Positions 43,505 through 55,448 of a stretch of DNA of 64,000 bases are shown piece by piece. The translations under genes were made by a program, and so were the position numbers. Under the pieces are notes generated by a model, which ran no database searches, had not been told where the DNA came from, and saw nothing but the letters and a program-made list of their open reading frames with translations. The stretch covers positions 7,479,266-7,543,265 of the forward strand of contig NC_071644.1 of the NCBI RefSeq assembly GCF_014839835.1, given 5' to 3'. The first letter of the stretch is position 1. Every line of letters begins with the position of its first letter. The stretch comes from Dryobates pubescens. Taxonomy: Eukaryota; Chordata; Aves; Piciformes; Picidae.

Positions 43505-44109
43505 TTTGTTGGAACCAGACTTTATTGAAGACACTTGTTTATGTACAAAACAACATTCCCACCCCCATATCAGGATGTTAGTCACCCACTGGGAACACAG
43601 CAAGTGCCTGGTGTGTGCTGACAGCCTGGGGACAGGCAGAGTTTGCTGAGGAATTGACAGAAGTACCAAATTCATGGAGTTCAGAGCTGGGCAGGTTCAA
43701 GCCATGCTTCAGTTAGGACTGAAGGACACTGTCCAGAGACTTGTCTCCAGCAGACTGAAGACCCTGGGGTCTGACAGCTTACATTTGCCTTACTCTGAGG
43801 TCAGGTCATTTAGTTCTGCAAAGAGCAAGAGGTTTGCTTTGGTTTTGGAAGTGGAGAGGAACCAGCCCCCGGGTTGAAATCTATCTTAGGTGGCTCCAGG
43901 AGATACCCATCACTAAGAGCACAGTAGTGTTTGCAGGAAGCATTAGAGCAGAGCAGTAGCAATACCAAGTGACAGAGGCAGCCACCTCACCTCCCAGGGG
44001 CAGCCAGAGAGGGGCTGCCTCCCAGACTGGCTGTTTCAGCTAGTGAGTAAGGGAACCCTAGAGACACAGACATCAGTGGCACAAGTTACACAGTGACTGC
44101 TTTGCTGCT
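43505..44109 (-). other. SDR gene 3'UTR with poly(A) signal
   Basis: A minus-strand AATAAA at 43521-43526, about 585 nt past the stop, is the first canonical signal I found. No recognisable repeat lies in between. This gives a 3'UTR of about 600 nt. Confidence 0.65.
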
Positions 44110-44223
44110 CTACCACGGGAGAGTTTCCCCTTGCCAGTCCAGGAAGGAACCATTTTCTTTCTCACCAAGACGGTCCAGAACAGAGAGGATACCTGGGATG
44201 GCCTCCTGTACCTGCATGGGAGC
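44110..44223 (-). CDS. SDR exon 6 (C-terminus)
   Basis: Encodes APMQVQEAIPGILSVLDRL, then GSFLDWQGETLPW and TAG. The final tryptophan-rich DWxGxxLPW is a common ending in this SDR group. Acceptor TTTTCCTCTAG. Confidence 0.94.
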   Translation of the reverse strand, partial: APMQVQEAIPGILSVLDRLGEKENGSFLDWQGETLPW

Positions 44224-47200
44224 CTAGAGGAAAATCAGGATTAGATCATTACTGGGAATATCCTTCCAGAAGAGGATCAAAAGCGTTCAAGGAGTCAGCA
44301 GAGCCAAGGGGGCTGTACCTCTGCAGCACAGGGGAGTGTGGACTGCACAGTGGGGTCTTGCTCAGGGGCTGGGACAACAAGGGAGACACAGTTCCACCTG
44401 TTCAGAGCTGTCACTTACCATGTTCCCCCCCATATCTGTCTGAAGCCAGCCTGGATGCAAAGAAATGCAGAGAATCCCATCTGATTTCAAGTCTGCAGCA
44501 AGACACCTGGTGATCATGTTCAGGGCAGTCTGGGAGAGTGGAAACCACCTATTAGTGTGTGCTGCTCTCACAAACCTGCAGCAGGGCCAGGAGCCAAGCT
44601 GAGGGGCATCTCCCCTCCACCACACTGCCTCCTGGCAGAGCAAGGGGCAGGGATGGGGTCACAATAACTGAGCCAGACTCAGTGAGGGCTTGGCTCTCAG
44701 AGGGGTCTGTTCAGCTTTGTGAGAGTTCTGTCACCACAAGTTTACTACCCAAAGATGAAACTAAGTGGTGGTGGGAGACAAGGCAGCATTTGGAGGTCCT
44801 AAGGAGCTGTGGGGAAAATAATATTGACAGAAGGACTCTGTTTTTCTGCAGTAATCACTACACAAACACTCAGGTTTTTCCCTCCTGAGCAGGGAAAACA
44901 AGCAGCTGAACAGCTCCTGAGTAGGTGGTGTAGGAGGAGCTGGATGTCTAATCCTGACTTCCTCCAAAGCCAGGCTCTGGATGTGACAAAGCCCAGAAGT
45001 CCAGCTCTCCCCAGCCAGCACTGCCATGGGCAGGCCAGCACACTGAGCTGGGCTTCATGCCTGCTGCCCTGCTTGGGCTGGAGCGGAGCACAGTGATCAG
45101 GGCACACACTCGGTGGCATCAATTCTTCCCTGAATGCCAAGCCCCCCCTGAAATGGAGCTGTAGCAGGGCAGTGGTGGAGCATGTGTGAGCCTGTTCTCA
45201 AGGAGCTGGTGTGCCTGCTCCTGATGTGTGCCTTCCACAGGTCCCATTTCCACCCACGTGAAGAACTGTTCCTGTGTCAGCCTGTCCAAGGGGCTGCTGC
45301 ACACACCTCATCGCTCTCTTCAGCTCAGGGTGGTCTTTAAGTCACAAGCCTGCCCTCACCCAGTGAGCACAGCCCAGGGAAGCCTACACACCTTTGCTAT
45401 CCTGTAGGGATAGACCTTGAGGAACATCTCATTTGCCTGGACCAGCTGCATGGAGGCAGCGAGGGAGGACATGTTGATAATAGCAGCTCGGTGGCAGCCC
45501 ATTCCTGTGCTCAGCTGGGCTGCCTTCCTCAGGAGGGGGAGAAATGCCTGTGAAAACAAGAGTTCAATTGGGTCAGCTTGCTCTTGGCCTGTCCAAGACA
45601 AGCCAGGGTCTCGAGTTCTGCTCTGAGAAGAGCTGCAGCACAACAGCACAGAGTGCTGATGGCTCCCCAGGCAAGCTGACCGTAGGAAACCTGCTGTAAG
45701 CAGCAGTGACCTTCAGTCTCTTCTGCCCACCTCCCAGCCCAGCCTGCCCACTGCAGTGACCTGATTATCAGAAAGGTTTAAAGAGCAAGACAAAGGCTCT
45801 CTTGCTGCTGCCTCCAAGGATGCAGTTTGGTGTCAGACCTGTGCAGTTCCAGGAAGAAGTTCTTCCATGTGAGGGTGGTGAAAGCCTGGCACAGGTTGCC
45901 CAAGGAGGTCATGGAAGCCTCATCCCTGGAGGTTTTCAAGGCCAGGCTGGAGGTGGCTGTGAGCAACCTGCTCTGGTGTGAGGTGTCCCTGCCCATGGCA
46001 GGGGGCTTGGAACTGGCTGGGCTTTGAGGTCCCTTCCAGCCCTGACAATTCTCTGATTCTAAGGTGACAAATGCTTGGGGTTACACATCCAGCTCATGGG
46101 TGGAAAAGCCTCTTGCAGGACCACAGATCAAGCACATTCCTCCCAGGGCTTACCTTGGTGACCATCAGCTGGGCAACTGTGTTGGTTTCATAGATGGTGA
46201 GCATGGTCTCTGCCGTCACCTCCTCCAAGGAAGCCAGCACGTTGATGCCAGCATTGTTAATCAGGCAGTTCAGACCTTTGTCTCCCAAAATTTCTTCTAC
46301 TTCCTTGACCACTTTCTTGATGCTGTTCTCACAGACCACATCTGCACAGGGGAGCCAAGAGAAGAGCCCTGGTGACCAGTGAGCTGGGTGGCTCAGAAGC
46401 CACCTGCCACTGTACAACACATGCCAAGGCAAAGCTAAAGGCAGCAGCAGTCTGAGTGGGGACCTTTAGGCAGCACACAGAGATGGCAAAGCCCTGAAGA
46501 CTTCACCCAGATGATGTTTCCCCAGTGCTGGCTGCAGATGAGGGTGGTCTTCTTTTTCAGCTGCTGGAGGTGATGGACAGCTACTGCCCACACAGATCAG
46601 TTGCTGAAGAAGCACTCCTGTGACTTAAACAGAATTTACTCACCCAGTTGGAGGAGTTTGATGTTGCTGTATTGCTTGCTCAGCTGCTGGAGTTCCTAGG
46701 AGGGAGAAATTGCTTGGGTTAGCTTTCTTTTATGTCTGTCTCCGTGGCTGTTGCATCAAACACTTTGAGGTCTGCACCTCCAGAGCTGGAGCTGCCATTT
46801 CTTTCCCCAACTGGGCTGAAGGCAGAGATACCAAGCTCGGTTTCCAAGCTGCTGAGCTGCCTTCCTGAGAGCAAGATCAGCTGCTCCAAGAAACTGGACT
46901 CTTCCCCTGCTTAGCCAAGAGACCAGCACTCAGTTGTTCCCCAGTCTGTGCAAGCCAGGGGCTGTTTGTGGTGTAACCAAAGACCTGGGGCTGCTGCTGC
47001 CAGCTCCCCAGCAGACCTGGTGCTCAGCCTGCATTCCAAGCCAGTAATTCCCAGTTTCTGTAACACAATCCTAATTCCCCTGAAGCTCAGCTAGTGCCAG
47101 GCATCAGACCAGGGCAGCAGGAAGGCTTAAGAAAAGCCACTTGGAATTCCTGCTGGCAGAAAGAAGTATTCCAGCAATTTTCCCATGGAAATCCTGCTTC

Positions 47201-50200
47201 CCAGCACTCTGCTTAGCTTCTTGTAACTGAAGGTGAAGCAGACATGAAATCTCTCACATCTGTCCAGGAGAGCAAGCCTCTCCCTGCTAGACAGCTGGAA
47301 TTCAGTCATCTGTCCACCACCCCTCAGCAGAGGAGTGACTGGGGAGGGAAGAGTGCTGTGGCTGCTGCACAGAGTCTGTCCAAAGCCCAGCTGGGATGTT
47401 TGGGCTCCTGTGCCATGCAGGGAAGTGGGGAGCGTGGCCAAAGGAAGCAGATGGATTACATACACCCAGCTCAGCTATGCTTAGGAGCCTTGGGCAGCCC
47501 TGGCCAAGCATTCCAGCTCCAGCAGATCCATTTCTTTAGGAGCCCTTTGGGAATAGGGGTTGGGAGGGCAAGTTTTGAAAGAGCTCTTCTCTGCCACTTG
47601 GAGACAACACTCAGGGACTCCATGTCCTCTGTCAAGCCATAATGCATCACATCTTTTACCTCACCTCATGCTCTGCAGGACTCTCTCTCCAGCCTTGTTT
47701 AGGAAATCTGTTCTCCTGCTGAGGCCAATCTACAACTGCAGTCAAGGCTGTTAAGGGGAGTGGGAAGGCAGAAGCAAAACACCAAAGGCATTCCTTCCCT
47801 TGGCCAGGGCTTAATGGGCTGGTTTGGAGCAGCCTAACAGCCCAGAACACACAATCTTGTTTATTGACAGCCAGGCATGAAATAGCTCTGCCGTGTCAAG
47901 GCCTGCAATAATTAAGTGGCTTTGGACAGTCCCCTGGAGTTCAGTTTGACAGACTCCCTTAGGTGGTAATGAATTCCAGAAGGGCTCTTGGCTGCTCCAG
48001 GATTGTTTATTTATTTAGTCAGATTGCTTCTAGCCTCAGACAGAACCAAGCCATTAGCTTCTGCGAAGGGGCCAGGGAGGCTTGTGCGCAGCAACAGCAG
48101 CCGAGAGGCTTCTGAAGTGAGCCAGCAGTATGTTCAATTAAGAACCTCCAAACCCTGTAGCATTAAGCAGTCTCCAGGACACAAACAGCCTGGGATGAGA
48201 AGGGCTGCATGCAAAGCAGCTTTGGAAGCCGGTGGGGTTTCCCTGTGGTTAATTACTCCGTTAACCAGCGGCTCCCGCTGCGGGGCTTTGACTTTCTCAG
48301 AAGCAGCTTCCAGGCACGAAGCTGACTTAGCTTTGGTCCTCCACAGCCTTACTCCACCTGATAGAAACAGAAGCTGAAACATCCACTTAGGAAACCCCAA
48401 AATGGCAGAAAACAAACTTTATCCTCCCCCCACCCACTGCTGTGACTGGAAGGAGCATGTGAAGAGGAGGGGGAGAAGTTCATGGCAGCACAAGCAGATA
48501 CAGCCATGGGTGCTGCTTGGAATCAGAGAATTGGGAGGGTTGGAAGGGAGCTCAAGGCTCAGCCAGTTCCAAGCCCCCTGCCATGGGCAGGGACACCTCA
48601 CACCACAGCAGGTTGCTCACAGCCACCTCCAAGGTGGCTTCCACCTGTGCCAGGCTCTCACCACCCTCATGGGGAAGAGCTTCTGCCTAACATCCAATCT
48701 CAATCTCCCCACTTCTAGGGTTTTTTTCCCCCATTCACCTTAGTCCTGCTGCCCCTCTTCTCCCACCCCAAACAGTTTGGATCAAGAGCTCAAAAGCTGC
48801 CTGTGCCCAGAGAACTCTGCAAGTGCCTCTGCAATGCAAGCAGGCACTGGCTATTGACTCCTGACTGCAGGGATGAGCTTTCCTCAGCCTCACTGTGGTC
48901 ATCTCTCAAATGCCTTGTTCTGTCCCCCACCCCCTCCATTAAAAACAAACTAAGCAACCCAAAACCTTCCCTGGCCCAAACCAAGAAAATCAAAAGGCAA
49001 CAAAGCTGTCTGCAAGGGTTGGGGTTTGGGGTGTTTTGCAGCTCCCCTTTTTTATATACCACTGTGCTGGTCCTGGGGCCCTGCTCCCAGGATAGAGAGG
49101 AAGAAAAGAGCTCAGGGCACAGCCTGACAGAGCCAGCAGCAGCCCAGAATGGCAATGCAGAGGTAAGGGAGCTCCCTGGCACTGCTGTTTGGAAAGCAGC
49201 TTGTGTTTGAATGTCAGTTTACACAGCTTCACTTACAGGCAGCGAGTACAGCCACCGGGTCCCGGGCTGAGGCGTTCTCAGTTAGTGTGCCGAGAGGCAA
49301 ATGCAAAACAAACAAGACAAACAAAAACAACCCCCCCCCCCAAAACCAAACCCACCCCCCCCAAAACAACCAAACAACCCCCACGGCACAGCTCCCTCAT
49401 ACTGTGCTTAGCAAAGTGCTCTGCACCTGAGCAGCTGCCCCTGAGAAGCAGCTCAGGGCGTTCCAGGAGCAATTGAAGGTGTGATTAGCATCTGTTGTTT
49501 CCTGCTGGCTGGTTTTAATTGCTGCTAACAAAGAGCCAACCTCCTCCAATTTAAGCCGGATCCTCTGGCACCCGAGGCTCCAGACACAGACTCAGCAGAG
49601 CACTGGGTATGGTTTCCAGCAGGAATGTTGTCTCTCTGTCGTGGAGGAAGATTTACTTTGCCTCCTTCCTGAGAGCATTCTTCACTTGGGTTCCAGCTCT
49701 TGGAAAGGGCCTGGCCACGCTTGGGCCAGTTGGAAGCAATCAAGCCAGGCTAAGACAGCCTGTGGGCCACTTGGTCAGGGCAAAGAGCATCCTTTGGGTA
49801 TCCTTTCACATCCTCCTCTCTGCACTCAAAGCCAAAGATGGATCATATCTGCCTCACAGTATCACAGTGTACTGCCAACTTACTCTCTGATTGTGTAACA
49901 GATCACACCGGGCTGCTGAGGCTGCCCCAAATCCACCTCCCTCCCCGACTCCAGGGGAGCCAGGGCTTCCTACAGGAGTGCAAAACACCCCAGAAAGAAA
50001 ACCTCAGCACTGCAACAAGCCCACATTAGAAAGGCTGCAAGAGTGCCCCTCTGCCTGATCTGTCTCTGCTAGAGCTCTGCTCCAGAGGATGCTCAGCTGC
50101 TCTTCCCCAGCGCAGAGCACATGGCTAAAATATGTGGCAAAGAGAAAACAACAACAAAACCCCCTGACAGAGACAGTGTGCAGAAGCACTTCAGTGAGAG

Positions 50201-53200
50201 CTCTGTGTCTGACAAGGGAACAGACAGGGCTCTGTTAGTAACACTATCTCCTACTTCAGAGGAAGGAAAGCAGCACATTAAGCCCTGGAAGCTTTCCAGA
50301 GCCCAGCAGAGGAGTCTTGAGCAGTGAGGAACTGAACACTTTCTTGTTCACCTGGGAACACACTTGGGCTTGCAGGGAGAGCAGGAGGAACAAGAGATGC
50401 TCCTGTCCCGAGGTCCCACAGCCAGCTCTCAGCACAGCCCAGCAGGAAGCACTGCCACCAGATGTACACCGTGGCTTTGGGGGATCCCTGCAGCTACTTT
50501 GCTTCCCCAGACAGCCATCCCTTCCTTCCCTGCCTCAGTGAGTCAGAGAGAGGGCTGGGAGGGGATAAAAATCATAGAATGGTCAGGATTGGAAGGGACC
50601 TCAAGGCTCAGCCAGTCCCAACCCCCTGCCATGGGCAGGGACACCTCACACCACAGCAGGTTGCTCACAGCCACCTCCAGCCTGGCTGCAAACACCTCCA
50701 GGCAGGAGGCTTCCACCACCTCCCTGGGCAGCCTGTGCCAGGCTCTCACCACCCTCCTGGGGAACAACTTCTTCCTCACACCCAATCTGCATCTCCCCAC
50801 TTCTACTTTTGCTCCATCCCCCCCAGTCCTATCCCTCCCTGACACTCTCAAAAGTCCCTCCACAGGTTACACCATCATGAGCTACACCTTAGACTTCAGA
50901 GATGCTTTTCCCTTTGTGGGGAAGCTGGATGGGGGTAGAAGGAGGAAGAAAGAGAAGTCAGAGGTGGGGGGAGAACTGCAGATTGGTTCACAGGCTGCCT
51001 ACCAATAGCTGTGCAGTGGTTTTGTGCACCTGGGAGTGCAAAGTCGAGGCGTCAGGATTATTTTGCAAGAGATTTGCAGCTGCTTTCCCCTTCTCCCGTG
51101 CTGGAGCAGCCCAGGCAAAGGCAGATCAGAATCTCAGTGTGGCTGAAGGAGCCTCGCTCGGTGCTTTTCAAGGAGGGGCAGCGGTTATCTAGATTCGCCC
51201 GCGGGCCTGCTGCATCTTATCGTGTGTGATCTGAAGCCCATTTGTTAGGCAAATGTTCTGTGAAGGCCACCTAGGAGCTATTCAGCACAAGAACTCGAGT
51301 TATCACAACCCCTGCCAGCACAGGCTCACATGCAAAAGCCTGCAGCTGTTCAGCATTATCCCAGGGTGAGCTTACAGAGACGTGCTGCTCGGTAGGAAGC
51401 AGAGGAAGCAGACTCTTCCCCAGCATCTCTTTCCAAACTCAGGTCCCTAGAGGCTCCTCTGTCCACTCTTTGGAGGGCTCCAGAGCATGCAGGGCTCTGG
51501 GTAACAGCAGACACTGCCCAGAGACTCTCTAGAGAGCTCTGAGCTACTGGGCAGTCGCTGCTGGCTGTTGTCCCCAAGAGGGGTGCTGGATTTGCCAGTA
51601 GCTGCTGAAGGAAGGTTGTAGCCAGGTGGGGGTTGGTCTCTTCTCCCAGGCACCCAGCACCAGAACAAGAGGACACAGTCTCAAGCTGTGCCAGGGGAGG
51701 TTTAGGCTGGATGTTAGGAAGAAATTCTTCCTAGAAGGAGAGATTGGCCATTGGGATGTGCTGCCCAGGGAGGTGGTGGAGTCCCCATCCCTGGAGGTGT
51801 TTAAGAAGAGCCTGGATGGGGAGCTTGGTGCCATGGTTTAGTTGATTAGATGGTGCTGGGTGAGAGGTTGGACTTGATGATCTCAAAGGTCTCTTCCAAC
51901 CTGGTTAATTCTATTCTATTCTATTCTATTCTATTCTATTCTATTCTATTCTATTCTATCCTATCCTATCCTATCCTATCCTATCCTATGGGGATTTCAT
52001 CCCTCTGCCTCTAAAACTGGAAGGAGTTTGTTTCAAGGCTTTTCCTTCAAGCTCTTCCCATTCTTTCATTTCCCCCCCCTCCTCTCCCTGCATTCTGCAA
52101 CAGGAAAAAAACCTGCTGCTCTATCAAACCAGCAGAACTCAAGAGAGCTGTCCAAAGCTGCTGCTGCAGCTGCTCTCCAGGTTCCCCCTCTGCTCCAGGA
52201 GAGCAGCACACTCCTATTGAGCAGGATTTGTGTTCATAACATCACTTGAGACAAAGCAAAGCTGGGAAGAAACAGAATGGGGTCACTTGAGTCACTGTCA
52301 AGAGGAAAATGCAGCACTGACAGCTCAGGTGTGCAGAGGAGGAACCAGTCACTCAACTTCACAGCCCAGGCTGCATGGTCAGCCAACAGGTCTTAGCTGG
52401 GCAAAGCTCGTTCCATGTGCACCGAGCCATGACTGAGGTGCAGGAACCTGACCTTTGGGGCTTCAAGGTTTGGGGGAGAGGAGAGGGAGGAGGAGAGAGG
52501 GGAGAGGGGAGGAGGGGAGGAGGGGAGGAGGGGAGAGGGGAGGAGGGGAGAGGGGAGAATCAGTCAAGGCAAAGCTTTCTCTCTGGAAAAGAAAGCAAAC
52601 TGACCCTTTGCCTTTCCTTAGCCCAGTGCCCACTGCCAAACTGTGGATCCAGGCTTTGGGATAGTTGTAGAGGGTGCTGACTCCCACTGCTTCTGGGCTC
52701 AGGCGCGTCTGTGCTTGTCCTCTGCCAGCTAGAAGGACTAAGAGCATGGTGGAAACACACCTCAGAAGGTCAGAAGGGTTTTGTGCCAGCCTCATGCACT
52801 GCAGATGGGACAGACACCACGAAGTGAGGCTGCTACAATACCTTTAGCAAAGATCTCCCTTCCTTGTGGAGTTTCCAAACCCATCTGTTAGAAAAATGCT
52901 TTCAGCTGGCCGCAGAGGTTTCTATTGATGTACTGCCAAGGCACAGCACATGGCCTGGAGGTCCTCACAAAGAACAAAAACCCACCCTGATCCACCAAGG
53001 ACAAACCTTGTTCCCCTCAGAAGTGAAAAAAAGAAAGAGGAAAGCTTAGGATGTGCCCCATGTGGCCTGCAGAATCACCACTTGGGGTTACTGGAATGTG
53101 GCTCTTGGCCAGCTTCCTGCCTACACGAGCCACAACTGCCAGCAGCCTTTCCAGGTTGCTCCTGCTGCAAGCAAGGAGGGACCCAGACTCTTCCCAGGCA

Positions 53201-55448
53201 CACTGTGTTCTTTGAAGGCTGTGTCACCACCTTCTGCAGGTTTAGCAGCCTTTTCTTTTGGGTTTGGTGGGGTTTGGTTTTTTCCTCCCTTTCCTCTTTC
53301 TCAAGGTTTTTAGGTCCTGGCAATGCAAAACCCCTCCCAAGCTGTGTTAAGATCAGTCTGGGTCGTGTTTCCTAGGAAGCTCTTCCTATTGAGGGAATCA
53401 TTTCACTTCTCCATGTAACTGATCCAGGGCCATTATAAAGAGAAATCATTGCTGAGCACGGGGGCCAGAGGGTGAAACAGAGAACCTCCCTCAGCAGCAG
53501 CTAAAGCAGCTTCAGAACAAACAAGTGAGCAGGGAGATCTCTATCTAAGCACAGGTCAGATGTCACTGCTGGTTTCCTGTAGCTGCTGCACCTCACAGTT
53601 GTGCAATCTCTGATAGGAAATACATCTGGGACATGGGCCAGGTCTTGTAAGAGGAGCTCACAGCCAGCAGGATGGTGCTGAATACCTGCTCAGGAGCTCA
53701 GGTAGTGGCTTTGAAAGGCGCTCTGTGCTCCAGATTGCTGTCTCGCTGTGCTGTCTCTCAGCAGCTCCATTCAGGAATATCCTAAAGGTGCCTTTGTGCC
53801 CCAGAGATGGTTTAGGACAACAAGAAACAGCATGAAGACCTTTTCCTTCTGTCTCAGAAGTACCTGCAGAGCAGCACAGCGGTGCTGCAGAAGGGAGTGC
53901 AGGTGTGTGACCAGCCCTGAGCTATCAGCCTTGAAGGAGCAGCCTCAGCACCATCCTTCAGCTAAGCAGTAAAGGAAGCTGCTCTGGTTTGTTTATTGCT
54001 AGCATGGTGTGATGACAGCTTGCACTGTGAAGAGTGAAATCCACCACGAGGGAGCAGACATTAAGCTCTGTTTACCTCTGCACATGCCTGGGAATCCGCC
54101 TTGTGCCGTGCTTGGAACTGGGGAGATGCAGAAGCCAGGGGGCTGGGGATCAATTCTCCTACCAAGAGGCTTAGGAGAGGCACAGAGATGGGAGCTCAGC
54201 TTCTTCTCTCAGACTCCCTGGAGCTCTGAAACTTTCCTAGGAGAGGAGGAGGTGATACCTGCCTGCATGGCTGCGCTGCCCTGGCAGCATTCGACCTTGC
54301 CGAGGAGGGGCAGGATCAGACTCGGGATGCCACAGAGGACACTGGTGGCCACCGAGTCAGCAGAGTGACAATCCTCATTATCAGTTTACCTCCCCAGGGC
54401 TCTGTGAGTGCCTTTAATTTGCCTGACAGTCATTTATTAACAGTCTAGGGACAGGGAAGGGGTCCAAACACATTCCTGCTATGCTGTAGCACCAGGAATG
54501 CTGACTGAAAGGGGAAAGGGCTGCAAGTGAATTCACCAGCAACACAGAACTGAAACGATTCTGTTTGCGGCAGAGAACTCTGGGCCCTACCCAGCCAAGA
54601 AGGGCACTAAGAGAAGGGTTTAATTCATCATTCATTTGGGCTGTCTCACTTGTTGCAGGAACAGGCACACCACGACACACACACACCCCATGTAGGAGAA
54701 ACGAGGAAAACTCTAAGGGGTTCCGCGGGGAAGGCTGCTGGGGGATGAACTGACCCTGAAGGGCCCCAGGTGTGTGCAGAGCTGGGGAAGGTCGAGATAA
54801 AGTCATCTCCGGCGGCAAATCCAGCGAGAAACAGCGGCTGGAGAAGCGGCCGGTGGGTGGCTCCGGGATGCTGCAGCCCTGCCAGCTCGCCTCTCCTCCT
54901 CCTCCTCCTCTCGGGTACCCAAGGAGCAGTATCCCGCGCTCGTTCCACCTCGGAGACTTTCACAGCACCGTCTCCATCCGATCCGGTCACCTGCCGCGGT
55001 GCGGGAGCTCAGCCCCAAGCTCCCGACCCCAGGCTGGGCACTCGCTGCCGGGACCCCAGCGCTCGGGGGCGGGGATGCTCGACCTGTTCTGCGCTTCCAA
55101 AAGTGCCTTCTCCTTCCCCACACCCCGGGCCAGCACCACTGGGACAATCTCTGGGCTGCATCTCCGGGCAGGGAGAGTCCCGCAGCCCAGCCCAGCCCAG
55201 CCCAGCCGGCACAGGGGCTGCGGGTCCCGGCGCACCGGGAACGGAGGAGGAGCGGCGGTGCCGCGGACTGGCAGCATCCCCCTGCCGGGGACCCCCGCCC
55301 CACTTACCTGTGCTTTCTCGGGGTATCGGCAGGTCGCAAAGACGAAATCCGGGGAGGGGCTGGAGGCTGCGAGCCCCCGCACCAGCCCCAGCCCAATGCC
55401 CCGGCTGGAGCCGGTGATGAGCACGGAGCGGCAGCGCGGCTGAGCCAT
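44110..55448 (-). CDS. C-factor-like short-chain dehydrogenase/reductase, 6 exons
   Basis: Classical SDR oxidoreductase of the bacterial C-factor / Drosophila sniffer-like group, probably a cytosolic NAD(P)(H)-dependent carbonyl reductase; the substrate is unknown. Exons: 55448-55308, 46695-46644, 46341-46154, 45547-45392, 44529-44419 and 44223-44110 (762 nt, 253 aa). Visible motifs: cofactor glycine motif TGSSRGIG (12-19), NNAG (93-96), Ser154/Ser155, catalytic Tyr175 and Lys179 in YRIAK, and HPGWLQTDMGG after the catalytic helix. It ends in DWQGETLPW. No signal peptide or membrane segment. It starts in its own CpG island and sits between AURKAIP1 and CCNL2, which are neighbours in mammals. 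Family call is firm; I do not know an accepted gene symbol. Confidence 0.93.
44419..44529 (-). CDS. SDR exon 5
   Basis: A 111-nt phase 0-0 exon encoding TALNMITRCLAADLKSDG, then ILCISLHPGWLQTDMGGNM. The HPGW-TDMGG segment follows the nicotinamide side of the cofactor site. Donor GTAAGT. Confidence 0.95.
45392..45547 (-). CDS. SDR exon 4 (catalytic Ser and Tyr-Lys)
   Basis: A 156-nt phase 0-0 exon encoding AFLPLLRKAA, AAIINMSSLAAS and YPYRIAK. It contains the likely catalytic serine and the YxxxK pair. A somewhat longer than usual Ser-Tyr spacing is typical of the C-factor-like group. Confidence 0.95.
45840..46065 (+). mobile_element. CR1 LINE, 3' end in SDR intron 3
   Basis: From GCAGTTCCAGGAAGAAGTTC to CTCTGATTCTAAGG, antisense to the gene and about 90 bp from exon 3. 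Confidence 0.9.
46154..46341 (-). CDS. SDR exon 3 (NNAG motif)
   Basis: Encodes DVVCENSIKKVVKEVEEILG, then LNCLINNAGI and YETNTVAQLMVTK. The NNAG motif and the following NTxxxxxVT strand are typical of classical SDRs. Donor GTAAGC, phase 0. Confidence 0.95.
46644..46695 (-). CDS. SDR exon 2
   Basis: A 52-nt exon, phase 0 to phase 1, encoding ELQQLSKQYSNIKLLQL, the usual helix-strand pair leading to the DV motif. Acceptor CCCTCCTAG and donor GTGAGT. It is separated from exon 1 by an 8.6-kb intron. Confidence 0.9.
48520..48735 (-). mobile_element. CR1 LINE, 3' end
   Basis: In SDR intron 1; starts AATCAGAGAATTGGGAGGGT and has lost about 60 bp around CCTCCAAGGTGGCTTCCACC. Confidence 0.88.
50568..50870 (-). 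mobile_element. CR1 LINE, 3' end
   Basis: In SDR intron 1; starts AATCATAGAATGGTCAGGAT and is nearly the same variant as the nested copy at 21.9 kb. Confidence 0.9.
51600..51990 (+). mobile_element. CR1 LINE with pentanucleotide tail
   Basis: Body ends CTCTTCCAACCTGGTTA; the tail 51905-51988 is about ten ATTCT units changing to about six ATCCT units. SDR intron 1. Confidence 0.92.
52480..52560. repeat. GGGGA/GGAGG purine tract
   Basis: About 80 bp of almost pure purine built from GAGGGGAGG-type units, in SDR intron 1. It could form G-quadruplex or triplex structure. Confidence 0.85.

Larger units (their letters stand above)
46696..55307 (-). other. SDR intron 1 (8.6 kb)
   Basis: Contains three CR1 copies, a purine tract and two repeat-free stretches, about 48,000-48,370 and 51,000-51,360, that look like possible regulatory DNA. 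No embedded gene was recognised. Confidence 0.55.
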
